Positions 25,210 to 34,916 of a DNA stretch of 64,000 bases are shown here, piece by piece (within the stretch, counting starts at the first letter, position 1; every line of letters begins with the position of its first letter). Location: the NCBI GenBank assembly GCA_010015655.1, contig ML976680.1, positions 41,890 to 105,889 of the forward strand, read 5' to 3'. The stretch comes from Bimuria novae-zelandiae CBS 107.79. Lineage: Eukaryota > Ascomycota > Dothideomycetes > Pleosporales > Didymosphaeriaceae. The notes under the pieces were generated by a model. The model worked only from the letters and a program-made list of their open reading frames with translations, made no database searches and was not told the origin of the DNA. The translations under genes and the position numbers were made by a program.

Positions 25210-26012
25210 ATCGGCGTCGTGTTTTGACAACAGCAACAAAGAAACGAGGGTGTTTCGATCCAAAGATGCCGTGCAGGACCACTACTATACCTTATATCTC
25301 TCCCCACCTCATTATGGCATGCAGCATGTGAAGTATGCCTCCACTCTGACCACGCGGGGCTCATTCGTGTTATTCAGCGCCATACCGGGACACCTCGTTC
25401 AAAGTGGTCGATAGGCATCGCTATATTGAGCATTAGTGACACGGCATTTCCATCCAATGGTGCGCTTGGCGGGCCGCTCTACCGCACCCTGGTCGCTACT
25501 TTATCCAGGAGCATTGCGGGAGAAAGGAGCCGCAGCGATTAGTGGAATGCTTATTGCAGCCGCATCAATGCTTTGCAAAGCTTTTTCGCACTTTCCTTCC
25601 TTGGGTGGCCCGTTAGGTCCGACTTCCGTGAGTGGGGACAGATGGAGGGGACCGACCCATGGAATGAGGTCTGGAGACGACTTTAACCGGATCAGCAAGT
25701 AGATTTTCGGCCTTTGTAACGTTATTGTGGGCCACAACCTATGGTGGAAACGCGCTATTGGATGTGCGAGGCGCGCTTGGAAACGCTCATCAGCAAGCTC
25801 GACTATTGCCAAGGGAGGCATACAAGCACCCAGTCTGGAGTGTCTCGGGTAGAAGCAGGCTTTCCGGGCGTCGCCACAGCGCAGTAGAAGCCATATTTAT
25901 CCTCATGACCGAAGAGTATGCTGTTATGCTTAGCTACCACATGGCTGATCAATCGGGTATTCCGATGATGCCATGGACCTGTAGATTTGGCAGGAACAAT
26001 CCTGGTCTGAAC
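25210..26012. other. Intergenic, upstream of the sugar transporter
   Basis: No coding region supported. It should contain the transporter promoter. It ends at the hAT insertion; GTCTGAAC at 26005-26012 is the left copy of that element's target duplication. Confidence 0.5.
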
Positions 26013-29009
26013 CAGAGCTGGCAACAAGCAAGTCGACTTGATAACTTGACTTAATTAACTTAATTATAGCAAGTCAATTAAGTTAATTAGGGAGGCAAAA
26101 GTTATTAAGTTAATTAAGCAAATTATGCCTGTTTAATTAACTTAATTAGCAGACTTAATAGGCCATAATATAGGAGTAACTATAGGTTATAGGCGTTAGG
26201 GGGATCCTGCGCGGGTAAATCTTAACTTAAAGTATATTAGACTTACTAGCTTTAGAGCCTAGCGCTACCTAATATAGTATAGCGCTAATTATCTAATATC
26301 TCTACTACCTTAACCTACCTTTTACCCTCTACTAACGCCCTTCTTTATTAATATAGCGTCGCCTAATTACTTAGAGGGCATAAACCGTAACCTCTCTTAA
26401 GTTTTTAGCTAGTAGCTTAAAAGTGAGGCGTTATAAACCCTCCCTAAAGATGGCGGTACTAATATAGCTACTAACGCGCCGTTAGAGCTGGACGCTAACA
26501 AGAGCTCTATAGGCAACGCGTAATTAGCTACTAATAGTAATATTAAAGATAATAATAATAATTATAATGGCATTAATTAGCAACGCCTACTAGGTTATTA
26601 TAAGCTATTTCTCGCCCTAAAGCGCAGTCGAAAGAGCTAGGTTTGGCAATATAGGTATTGCCTTTAGCACTATAAATAACACCGCCGATATTAGCTCTAC
26701 TATTATTACCACCTTTATAAGTAACTAGATAGGTTCTACTAGACTAATTAATTAAAAACGTTAATTACGCGCTATCTCGTAGAGCATAAAGCCAGGCACC
26801 ACGTTAATAAGGGTGGCTAAAAGTCTACCTCTTATATAACGATAACAACGTTGTCCTCTTAGTTATCCTTACTCGCCTATATCTACTATAAAGGCCTTAT
26901 AGTATTTTAAGGCGTTACTAACCTTATCGCGTTAAGCTTCTTGCGTATAAGTTTCCTATAATTAGTGCTTAATTAGGTAGTAATAGATAACTAGGCGCTT
27001 TTAGTAATTAAGGGCGCAGCTTTTTACCACATGTTATAGTAGGCTAACCTGTTAGCTAAGGTAGAGATATAGAGATTTTATAACACCTTGCGAGCCTATA
27101 TAATTATAGAGTACGAGTCTTATATATCTACTATTATTAATTATCTATAAAACGCGCGATTAGCCATCTATATCTCCTTTAATAATTAGACGTTAATAGG
27201 TAGTAAATAGGCGCTAACAGGTATCTGCGTCTACTATCTTAATAGTAATAGTAACCTTTATAATTACGTATTAGGCCTGCCGTTGCTAATAGGCTAATAT
27301 ATAGGCGCTAATATTACCGCTATTATTAACGCTACGCTTAAAAGCTTTAAGATATCCGCCTGTAGCTTAGGTTACTTTATCCTTAATAATACTACTAATA
27401 ACAACGCTACGATTAACGCCCTAACTATTAAATATAACTTTAACGCCTACTATTAGCGTCTATATTACGCCTGCTACATAATTAACCTTATAGCCTAATA
27501 AATTATCTTTAGTAAAGATCGCGACGCCTTTAATAACGTAGATAAGTATCTTAATAATAAGACGGCGTTTCTTAAGGAGTAGCAATAGGCTAGCCTATTA
27601 GGTATACTTATTAACGTCGTTACTTCTATCTACACCCCTTAAGCTCGCCAGCTTCTTAAATAGTATTAGGTAACCTACAATGCCTAATTAGGTAGTAATA
27701 ATAAGCTAAAGACGTTAGAGATTATTAAGCTAGTAAAAATAAGATAGAACTTTTATTATAATTATTTTACGCGCGCGCTCAAGCTCCACGCACCCTTTAA
27801 TAATTATATTAACTATAAGCTTATTAAGTATTATTGCCACGGCACCTAATAACGCAATAATATACCTAATATTAAGTAACGTTAGTTTATTAAAGAAGAT
27901 GGCCTTACTACTAAGGACTAGGCAATAATTGTAGAGTACTAAAGAATCCTATAACTATTTAAAGAAGCCACTATTTGTATGGAGGGCAGGGGCGTGGCTA
28001 GCACGTTAGGTGCGATATAGGAGGTTCTCCCTACGCTTTTATAGCTTACTACTACCCTTAATAAGATGCTCTTTTAATATAATAACGTTAACTTTAACAA
28101 CATTGATGCCCCGGAGGACTATATAAAAGCTACCTATAATATAGCTTATATAAAGATCCTTAAGTACCTGCGCAAGCTAAAGGACGCCCTAGCATATTAC
28201 GTAGCTTGCTATCTCCACCCACACATAAAAGGCCTTATAGATAAGATATAGGCTATACCGCTTAATTACGACGAGGATCTCTATAAGGGGTGTCACACCT
28301 ATAAAGGCTAGCTAGATAATTACCACGTTAGCTTTTAACGCTTATAGTTAGAGTTCAAAGATGCTGTATCTCCCATTAGTACGCTAGAGCCTCTACCAAA
28401 GAAGGCACGTACTGGGCTATCTAGTAGCTAGTCAGACTTTGTAAGAGCCACCCTATAAGGTGACAACGCCCGCCTAGTCCTTCGCCGTAATAAGTTCGAG
28501 CGGTGGATAATTAAACTACTTATGCTAGAAGACTCCCTATTTGCGCGCAACCTACTACTCTATTAAATAAGTAAGGCTAATAAGTATCCTGTCTTATCGC
28601 GCTTTGCTCTTAATATCCTTAGTATTCCTACTACTACTACTAATTGTGAGAGGACCTTCTTAGAGTTAGGTAATTTATTAGAGACGAGACAGTTATGCAT
28701 AAAGGTAGATTTTCTATTTACGCTATAATTACTACGTAGCTAAAAGCGCCTTAGCTTAAAGCCTATAATAATAGTAAACAATTAACGTACTAATGCTATT
28801 ACCCCTAATAAGCTAGAGACTATCTATAAGATCTACAGCGGTTAATTACCCTTAATTAGCTTAGCAAAGTTATTAATCAAGTTAATTAAGTTAACAAATC
28901 AAGCCTAATTTACGCCATTAAGTTAATTAAGTTAAACAAAAGCCACCATATCGGTCAATCAATCAAGCAATTCACCTCAACTTGATTGACTTGCTTGTTG
29001 CCAGCTCTG
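26013..29009 (+). mobile_element. hAT DNA transposon, RIP-degraded
   Basis: 2,997 bp with terminal inverted repeats CAGAGCTGGCAACAAGCAAGTC on the left, mirrored at the right (GCTTGTTGCCAGCTCTG). It is flanked by the 8-bp duplication GTCTGAAC (26005-26012, 29010-29017). An 8-bp TSD and CAGAG ends are diagnostic of hAT. Both subterminal regions carry many TTAATTAAGTT/AACTTAATTAA motifs. A plus-strand transposase is readable through stops from about 26,590 to 28,800. YACYIINLI (family GHvINL) is near 27,470. GAIQEVLPTL is near 28,010. The C-terminal dimerisation motif LSIPTTTTNCERTF is near 28,620-28,660. It is less degraded than the large blocks but not functional. Confidence 0.92.
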
Positions 29010-29017
29010 GTCTGAAC

Positions 29018-29162
29018 CAAAGGTGTACCGTGCTTTCAATCGCTATTCTATCTCGAATGAGTATCCTATTGCCTGTTAATTTCTTCTCTAGCTAGTTTCG
29101 GTTAAGGGATGGTAATTCTCATAGGCAGTGAAGTATCACCGGGCTTCATTCGATCCTTTTTG
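29018..29162. other. gpi1 3' flank
   Basis: Short sequence between the hAT target duplication and the gpi1 stop. It probably holds the gpi1 3' UTR, so the hAT element sits close to the end of this transcript. Confidence 0.4.
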
Positions 29163-31456
29163 CTATTCTTCTTTATTGACTACTCTCTTCGCGGAACCAG
29201 TTAACGTTCCTTTGCGACTAGGCAATGCAAAGTGCCCATTTGATTTCTTAGTGGAAGACGACTGCTTCCCAATGAGCTGTTGCCAGAGTTCCGCAATGCC
29301 TACTCTCTTAGCCGGCAGCATGCTATACTGCAAACTATACAAATTACGCCTGTGAATAGGTGGGACGGTTTCGCCATAAGCCAGACAGAGTGCAACGCGC
29401 GGTGAGAAATAGTGTTTGCGAATGCGATGGCCCAATTCAAAGTACGAATGGAATATCTCGCGAAAAGAGAGAGGAATAGACTGAATAAGAATCAGCTTAT
29501 GTGTGCACAGCCTAGCATATGGGAAATACCTTGAGGCGGATATACGAAGTCGGCGCTGAAACGGTCGTTGCGTCTTTGGGCTGGTTTGATATCCCGCTTT
29601 GGTCGTCGAGGTCAAAGTAGACACCTCCTGCCTATATGTCAGTTTTCGATTTAGAGGCACCAGGAATGAGAAAGTACCAGGTAGTCGCCTCGAATCCTTG
29701 AACCGAAGCATTATCGCAAAGAGTGGGAAATGATTGAGGCACGCAAGACCAGTTTCAAGTGCTGCCTTCAAGCCAATGACGGCCACTCTCGCGCTTGCGA
29801 ATAGCAGATAGAAGACAAGAACGGTAGGGAGCAGGAAGCAAAGCAGCGTGAAGAGGATTGTCCCAAGCAAGAGCTGGTCCAAGTCGTAATCACACGAGTC
29901 AATTCGATTCCGCAGCACGTTCCGCTTCTTGCCTCGGAACAGGTGAAATAGCGATCTGAGAACACTGAACTGCCAGTAAAAAATGCGCGCGGATGCAAGG
30001 TAGAATGCATGGATGTGCACCGTGAGTAGTGAGGCAAGGTCGGAGAACAACGAGATCGGCATGGTGGCACCCGCATATGATGAGAGGCCAACCAGTTGGA
30101 TGAAGACCGGGAGATGGGGACGCAGGATATCGAGGCGATCTGGTCAGGTCAGACTTGTAGTCATGAAAGAGTGTACAGAGACATACTAGCCCAGGAATCA
30201 ATGACCCAACCAAACAAGTCGCCGAGAAAGACGGCAAGTTCAGTGTTCAGCTTCAAGCCGCCAGGCCATTCTGAGAGCCATGTAATCATTCCACGCAGAC
30301 CTTCAATCGACCACTCGTGGAAGACCATATCGAATTGAGCGGCAACGAAATAAGAGTTCTGTAGAATGAAAGAACCCAAAGCGACACCGATGATGACGTC
30401 GTTGGCGACCAGCCAAAGGCTGTTGTAGAATCTGATGTATTCTGGGTGACTGGTAGTGATGCTTTCCCAGTTGCCTTTGCGTTTGCGCAGCGTCATATAT
30501 TGGATAGGCCAGTAGCAGAGCTGTTGAAGGCGGATATCAAGTTGCTGGGCAGTCGCGGATATGTCCTTTAAAGCAGGAGCTTCCGGGGAACCCAACGGTC
30601 GATTTAATAATTGTAGCATCATCTCTCCAGTGACACGTTGGGCCATCAAACCCATGATGAAAATCTGCGCAATAGCCGGGTACAGCCATTGCCACCATAG
30701 ATACGCAGCAGCCTTATTGACACGGTCCCATAGCGTGTTAGCCGACTCCATCACACGCTCGCTCACGCTCATTGCTCTCTTCATCCGTCGCCCGATGACT
30801 CCGATATTCCTCTGCAACACAGTGTTGAGCTCATATGAGCAGTTGATCTGGTCGACAAGCATCGGGAGCAGGAGCTCTTTCTCCGTAGCCGAGTGCGCGA
30901 TGACGCTATGTAATCTGAGTTTCTCCACCAGTTGTGCCTTCCTCCTCTGTTCCTTCTCCACTTCCTCCTCGACCCCTTCAAAAGCTGGGTCCCATTTTTC
31001 GCCGTCCACTTTGTCACCTATCGCAAGTGATATCGGGCTCAATGACAGGTATTGCATGTACTTCGGATGCGGACGATCGTATATAATGACCTGAAGTGTC
31101 ATTTGCGTATCAGCAGGGCAGTGCACGCGCGGAAACTGGGTACCAGGCTCGGTGTAAGCGACGAGCCGGAGTGGGTCGAACTGGCTGGGTGCTTCGGATG
31201 GATTGGTACACCCGAGGGCGCGTAACGACGAGTGGTGGCATAGCCTTAGAAGCTCCTGGACGTCGTGAGATTTATGGTGCAGCAGCGTTCCTACTAGCAG
31301 CGCATTCTCCACGTTAGCTAAGCCCACCTCTGGCAAGATGGCCACGACAAACAGGTCAAGCTCAGAGTTGCGGAACCCCACGAGTACGCCTGGTGAAGGC
31401 TCAGTAGGCGCATCCGAGGGCCAGAATATGCGCATCAGCCCATTGTGGGTGACCAT
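29163..31456 (-). CDS. gpi1: GPI-GlcNAc transferase complex subunit Gpi1 (PIG-Q)
   Basis: Four exons: 31456-30187, 30139-29678, 29627-29530 and 29480-29163, giving 715 aa. Introns are 47-50 bp. Gpi1/PIG-Q stabilises the complex that adds GlcNAc to phosphatidylinositol, the first step of GPI-anchor synthesis on the cytosolic side of the ER. Family hallmarks are clear. The N-terminus has MRIFWPSDAP and GVLVGFRNSELD. The middle has WPGGLKLNTELAVFLGDLFG. The most conserved block reads FRGKKRNVLRNRIDSCDYDL, then LDQLLLGTILFTLL and CLNHFPLFA, and RLPGG. The C-terminal part has PPIHRRNLYSLQYSMLPAKR. Several membrane segments are visible. Start: ATG at 31456 gives MVTHNGLMRIFWP; the family usually begins at MRIFWP, so the Met at 31435 is equally likely. 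A separate small ORF ends only 24 bp upstream on the same strand. Confidence 0.95.
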
Positions 31457-31480
31457 GTCAACATAGTGTTCCTCCGCCAG

Positions 31481-31805
31481 CTAGAAGGATCCGCGTCGCT
31501 TGAGTTGCTCGCGGGCAGAGATTCCGCAGCCAGGTGCTCGTGGGTGCTACTGCACGTAAGTAAGAGCGTTGCTTTGATCGCTTTCGACATACCAGGTTAG
31601 CTGCGTGCGAGGCAATGCGCTCAATGGGCAGGTAGACGAGAACGAAGAGCGCCGAGAGAGCTGCGACGCCCTGGACTGCCCTCCAAACAACGCCGTGGTC
31701 CCAGGCAAATATGGCGAGCTCGTACAGACGAGTGACCAGGTCCCAACGCGCAGTCGAGTATCCAGCGACGAAGATGCCGATTGCAACAAAGGAGAGGCCT
31801 TGCAT
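31481..31805 (-). CDS. Small (92 aa) membrane protein just upstream of gpi1
   Basis: Exon 1 is 31805-31593 and exon 2 is 31546-31481, with a 46-bp intron (GTATGT...GCAGTAG). The product starts MQGLSFVAIGIFVAGYSTA, has two hydrophobic segments (about residues 3-18 and 45-62) and ends SAREQLKRRGSF. Using the alternative acceptor three bases earlier (GCAG) would end the protein at once after residue 71. The unspliced frame gives 115 aa with a less protein-like tail. The stop is 24 bp from the gpi1 ATG, too short for a normal fungal intergenic region, so both ORFs may share one mRNA. I do not recognise the family with certainty. A small ER membrane protein is an inference from its segments and location. 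Confidence 0.65.
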
Positions 31806-32597
31806 CTACACAGTCGCAACTGTGAGAGGGTGAGTGGGAGGGGGTGGAGGACGTTTGTAGCAGTGGAGTTACGTCGCAAGATCAGCACGCGGTGACTGAA
31901 AGGCGCTTAGAAGTCGTCGGTCGGAAAGGGCAAGCAGGGAAGCCGTCATTCGTTCTGCGCATCGTGCCATAGAGGTAATGAAATCTGGCGTCGCAACATT
32001 CCACCTATGTGAAGCCGGATGGCCGTTTGCTACGGAAGGCACCACCGCTTAAAATGGTCTAGCGTACTTACCCTTCTACCTCGACGACAACGACCTGGAA
32101 GTTGTGTCTGGCCACAAATAGTGAATGTGAATCCTAAAGCCTGCAAACCTGTAGAAATTCGCAAAGACGCCAGCTCCTACTCAGAGTTTCCTACATCGCA
32201 AGAACAACGCATTTTACTTCGCCCATATCGACCAATCAGCATCCGAGTGCTTATTTCGCAATGGAGCATTCACGATGGGCATCGCCGGGACGTTGCGACC
32301 TGCCTAGAAATAATGGCATTGGTTTTCAACTGATTAGGCAGAGGTAGGACCAGAAATATTGAGTGCTAACATTTCAATGGACTGTGACTACGCGTTCTAT
32401 TGTTAAGGCTCGATTGGGTAAAGCGCGCCGTGGAACACGAAACTTCAAAGGCTCCCTCTCGCACCTTCACTCCGTGACATTCATCGCTCATCGCGAGCGC
32501 CACTATTCTTAAAACCGTCGCTGATCATAGATACAGACCAACGGTCAACCCTTCACCACTCTCAAACTCTTCCCTCCTTGACTACGGCAACGGCGAT
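31806..32597. promoter_or_regulatory. Divergent promoter region (small membrane protein/gpi1 and nup42)
   Basis: About 790 bp between the start of the minus-strand small ORF and the plus-strand nucleoporin. No gene supported. The last 60 bases before 32,598 are C/T-rich, as in fungal transcription start regions. Confidence 0.5.
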
Positions 32598-34658
32598 ATG
32601 GCTATTTGCCAGTATTACCAGCGCGGCACGTGCAAGTTCGGAGGTACGCGTTTCTTATCAGTTATTCCCAACCGCTCAGACTAACCCACAGAAGACAGGT
32701 GCAAGAATGAACATCCAGGTAGCCAGCGCGATGGCGGCAATGCATTCGGTGGTGGGAATAGAGGCGGCTTCAACAGCTTCGGTGGTGGTGCTGATCGCTA
32801 CCGACCATCAGGCGGCGGTACATTTGCAGGTACGTATGCTTTGTCTGCATGCGGAGTATAAAGTCTGTATGCTACATTCTCACCTAAGCATTGCTAATGC
32901 CACTCCAGGAAATCGTTCAAGCACACCGCGCTTCAATCTATCAAGAGATGATATTAAGGCCGACTTGACGGACCAGCGACCAGTTTATCCATTCTCATGC
33001 TATGGCCCAGGGCGCGAAGCCCCTCGCCAGCTCATGGAAGGCCCAGTTGAAATCAGTCCAGAAGAACTTCGAGCTCGATATTACTCACTGCGCGCAGCTG
33101 GAAACGAGCCTGTGGCGGTACGTACTGTGTTCTTCTAGTAGCTCTCAGGCTGACACAATAATAGCAACAAGAAGAAGGCCAACTCTTCTCAAAAACAGAG
33201 GAGCAGGTGAAGTCAATATTGAACGACTTAGACGGAGCGATCAAATATGTTGAAGAAGGTGCAGATGTGCATCCTAACAGGGTGGATATCGCGCAAGGCA
33301 AAGTGAGTCCAAGTGCAGCGCCGTCATCAAATCCGACCTCTATCTCCAATGCTGCAGCGAATCCATTCGGAGGAGCGAACCAAGCTCAGAATCCTGCCCC
33401 CTCAAATCCGTTCAGTAGTGGGAACCAGCCGCAGAATTCGACTTTTGGCAAGCCCGCCAATCCCTTTGGCCAGCCTTCGGCTCTTGGTCAGAACACCTCC
33501 GCCTTTGGACAGAACTCAGGCTTTGGACAAACTTCAGCTCTCGGTTCAGGCGCCGGGTTTGGCAAACCATCTATGCCCGGTGCCGGTAGTGCATTCGGGC
33601 AGTCTTCTGCCTTAGGTGGAGGCTCCGCCTTTGGGAAACCTTCACCGCTAGGTGCTGGAGGAGGCTCTGCATTCGGACAAACAAGCTCTATGGACCAAGG
33701 TTCGTCCTTTGGCCAGCCTACCTTTGGGCAACCCTCCGCACCTGCAGTAACACCTGCTTTTGGGAAGCCTGCCTTTGGGCAACCCTCCGCACCTGCAGCA
33801 GCACCTGCTTTCGGGAAGCCCGCATTTGGTCAGGCTTCAGCACCCGGCCAGACATCTGCGTTTGGTCAGACTTCAACACCTAATCAGGGTTCTGCTTTCG
33901 GTCAAACCTCAACTCCTGGTCAAACGTCTGCATTTGGTCTGACATCGACTCCGGCCCGAGGCAGCGCTGCTTTTGGTCAGACCTCAGCCCCTGGTCAAAC
34001 ATCTGCGTTTGGTCAGACTTCGACTCCTGGGCAAACATCTGCATTCGGCCAGGCTTCGACTCCTGGTCAACCGTCTGCCTTTGGTCAGACGAGTGCATTG
34101 GGGCAAGGTTCTGCCTTAGGAGCCAAGCCAGCTTTTGGCCAATCAGCATTCGGCCAACCTTCACAGCCAGCAGCTGCAGCGAACCCCTTTGCAAAAGCGG
34201 CACAGTCTAGCCAGACACCGGCAGCCAGCAACCCTTTTAGTGGCGCCCAAACGCAGACCGCTCCAGCACCAGCGAACCCATTCGCAGCAGCCGCGCAGAA
34301 ACCTGCAGCCACTCCAGCATTTGGTCAATCGGGTGGTCTGGCCAGACCTTCGCCTTTTGCGTCTACGGCACAGAGCTCCACGCCGTTTGCGGGCGCGGCG
34401 CAAACTACTACCTCAGCTCCTCAGTTTGCTCCTCCGGCAGCGGCCCCGGCAGCAGCTCCTCCTGCTGCTGGCGCCGATCCTTTCAAAGAGGGCAGTCCAG
34501 AGGACTACGAAGGCGAGCATGGGCAGAAGCTGCAGGAGATATATCAACGTATTGCTCAGATGGGTATTTTCAACCTGGACGAGGATATCCCGCTTGTGCC
34601 GCCGAAGTCGGAGTGGATCGTGGCGGTTTCGTTGCCTCCGGTTCCGCAGGCTAAGTAG
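32598..34658 (+). CDS. nup42: CCCH zinc-finger FG nucleoporin (Nup42/AMO1-like)
   Basis: Four exons: 32598-32643, 32692-32829, 32909-33117 and 33165-34658, giving 628 aa. The N-terminus is a single CCCH finger: MAICQYYQRGTCKFGEDRCK then NEHPG (C-x7-C-x5-C-x3-H). It is split by the first intron. A Gly-rich link and a short predicted helical region follow (SPEELRARYYSLRAAGNEP; TEEQVKSILNDLDGAIKYVE). From about residue 165 to 560 there is a low-complexity FG domain with many AFGQ/AFGK/NPF repeats, several in near-identical 12-residue units such as TSTPGQTSAFGQ. The C-terminal IFNLDEDIPLVPPKSEW resembles the Gle1-binding tail of Nup42. In yeast, Nup42 sits at the cytoplasmic face of the nuclear pore and helps Gle1/Dbp5 release mRNA. 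The architecture is convincing. Repeat number may vary between strains. Confidence 0.9.
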
Positions 34659-34916
34659 TGAGCGGATATCACGGGTAGCAAGTGAAGAGTATGTATGATT
34701 ATAAAGAGAGCTGCCATGGATAGATATTAGGGCGTTGAAGGCAACGACGGAAGACGAACAGTAGTGGTGGGTTTGGACTGGAACACTACTCGAAAGGTTG
34801 GTGAGCGTCATCACGAGTACGAACCTTACACATGCACGTTCTTGGTTTGTTTTGGAGCTTTCAAATTATCCGCCAAAGTTGATGTGATTTCTGCGTAGGC
34901 GGGTAGATGATATGGT
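34659..34916. other. nup42 3' UTR region
   Basis: Short spacer between the nup42 stop and the first unit of the tandem array. Nothing else is seen in it. Confidence 0.4.

Noticed and set aside
25436..26054. Small frames on both strands between the sugar transporter and the hAT element
   Set aside because: No domain, no splice pattern, overlapping on both strands; the last one runs into the hAT end.
29768..30237. Alternative minus-strand frames over gpi1 exon 2
   Set aside because: The gpi1 frame carries the highly conserved RNRIDSCDYDLDQ block; the others are shadows.
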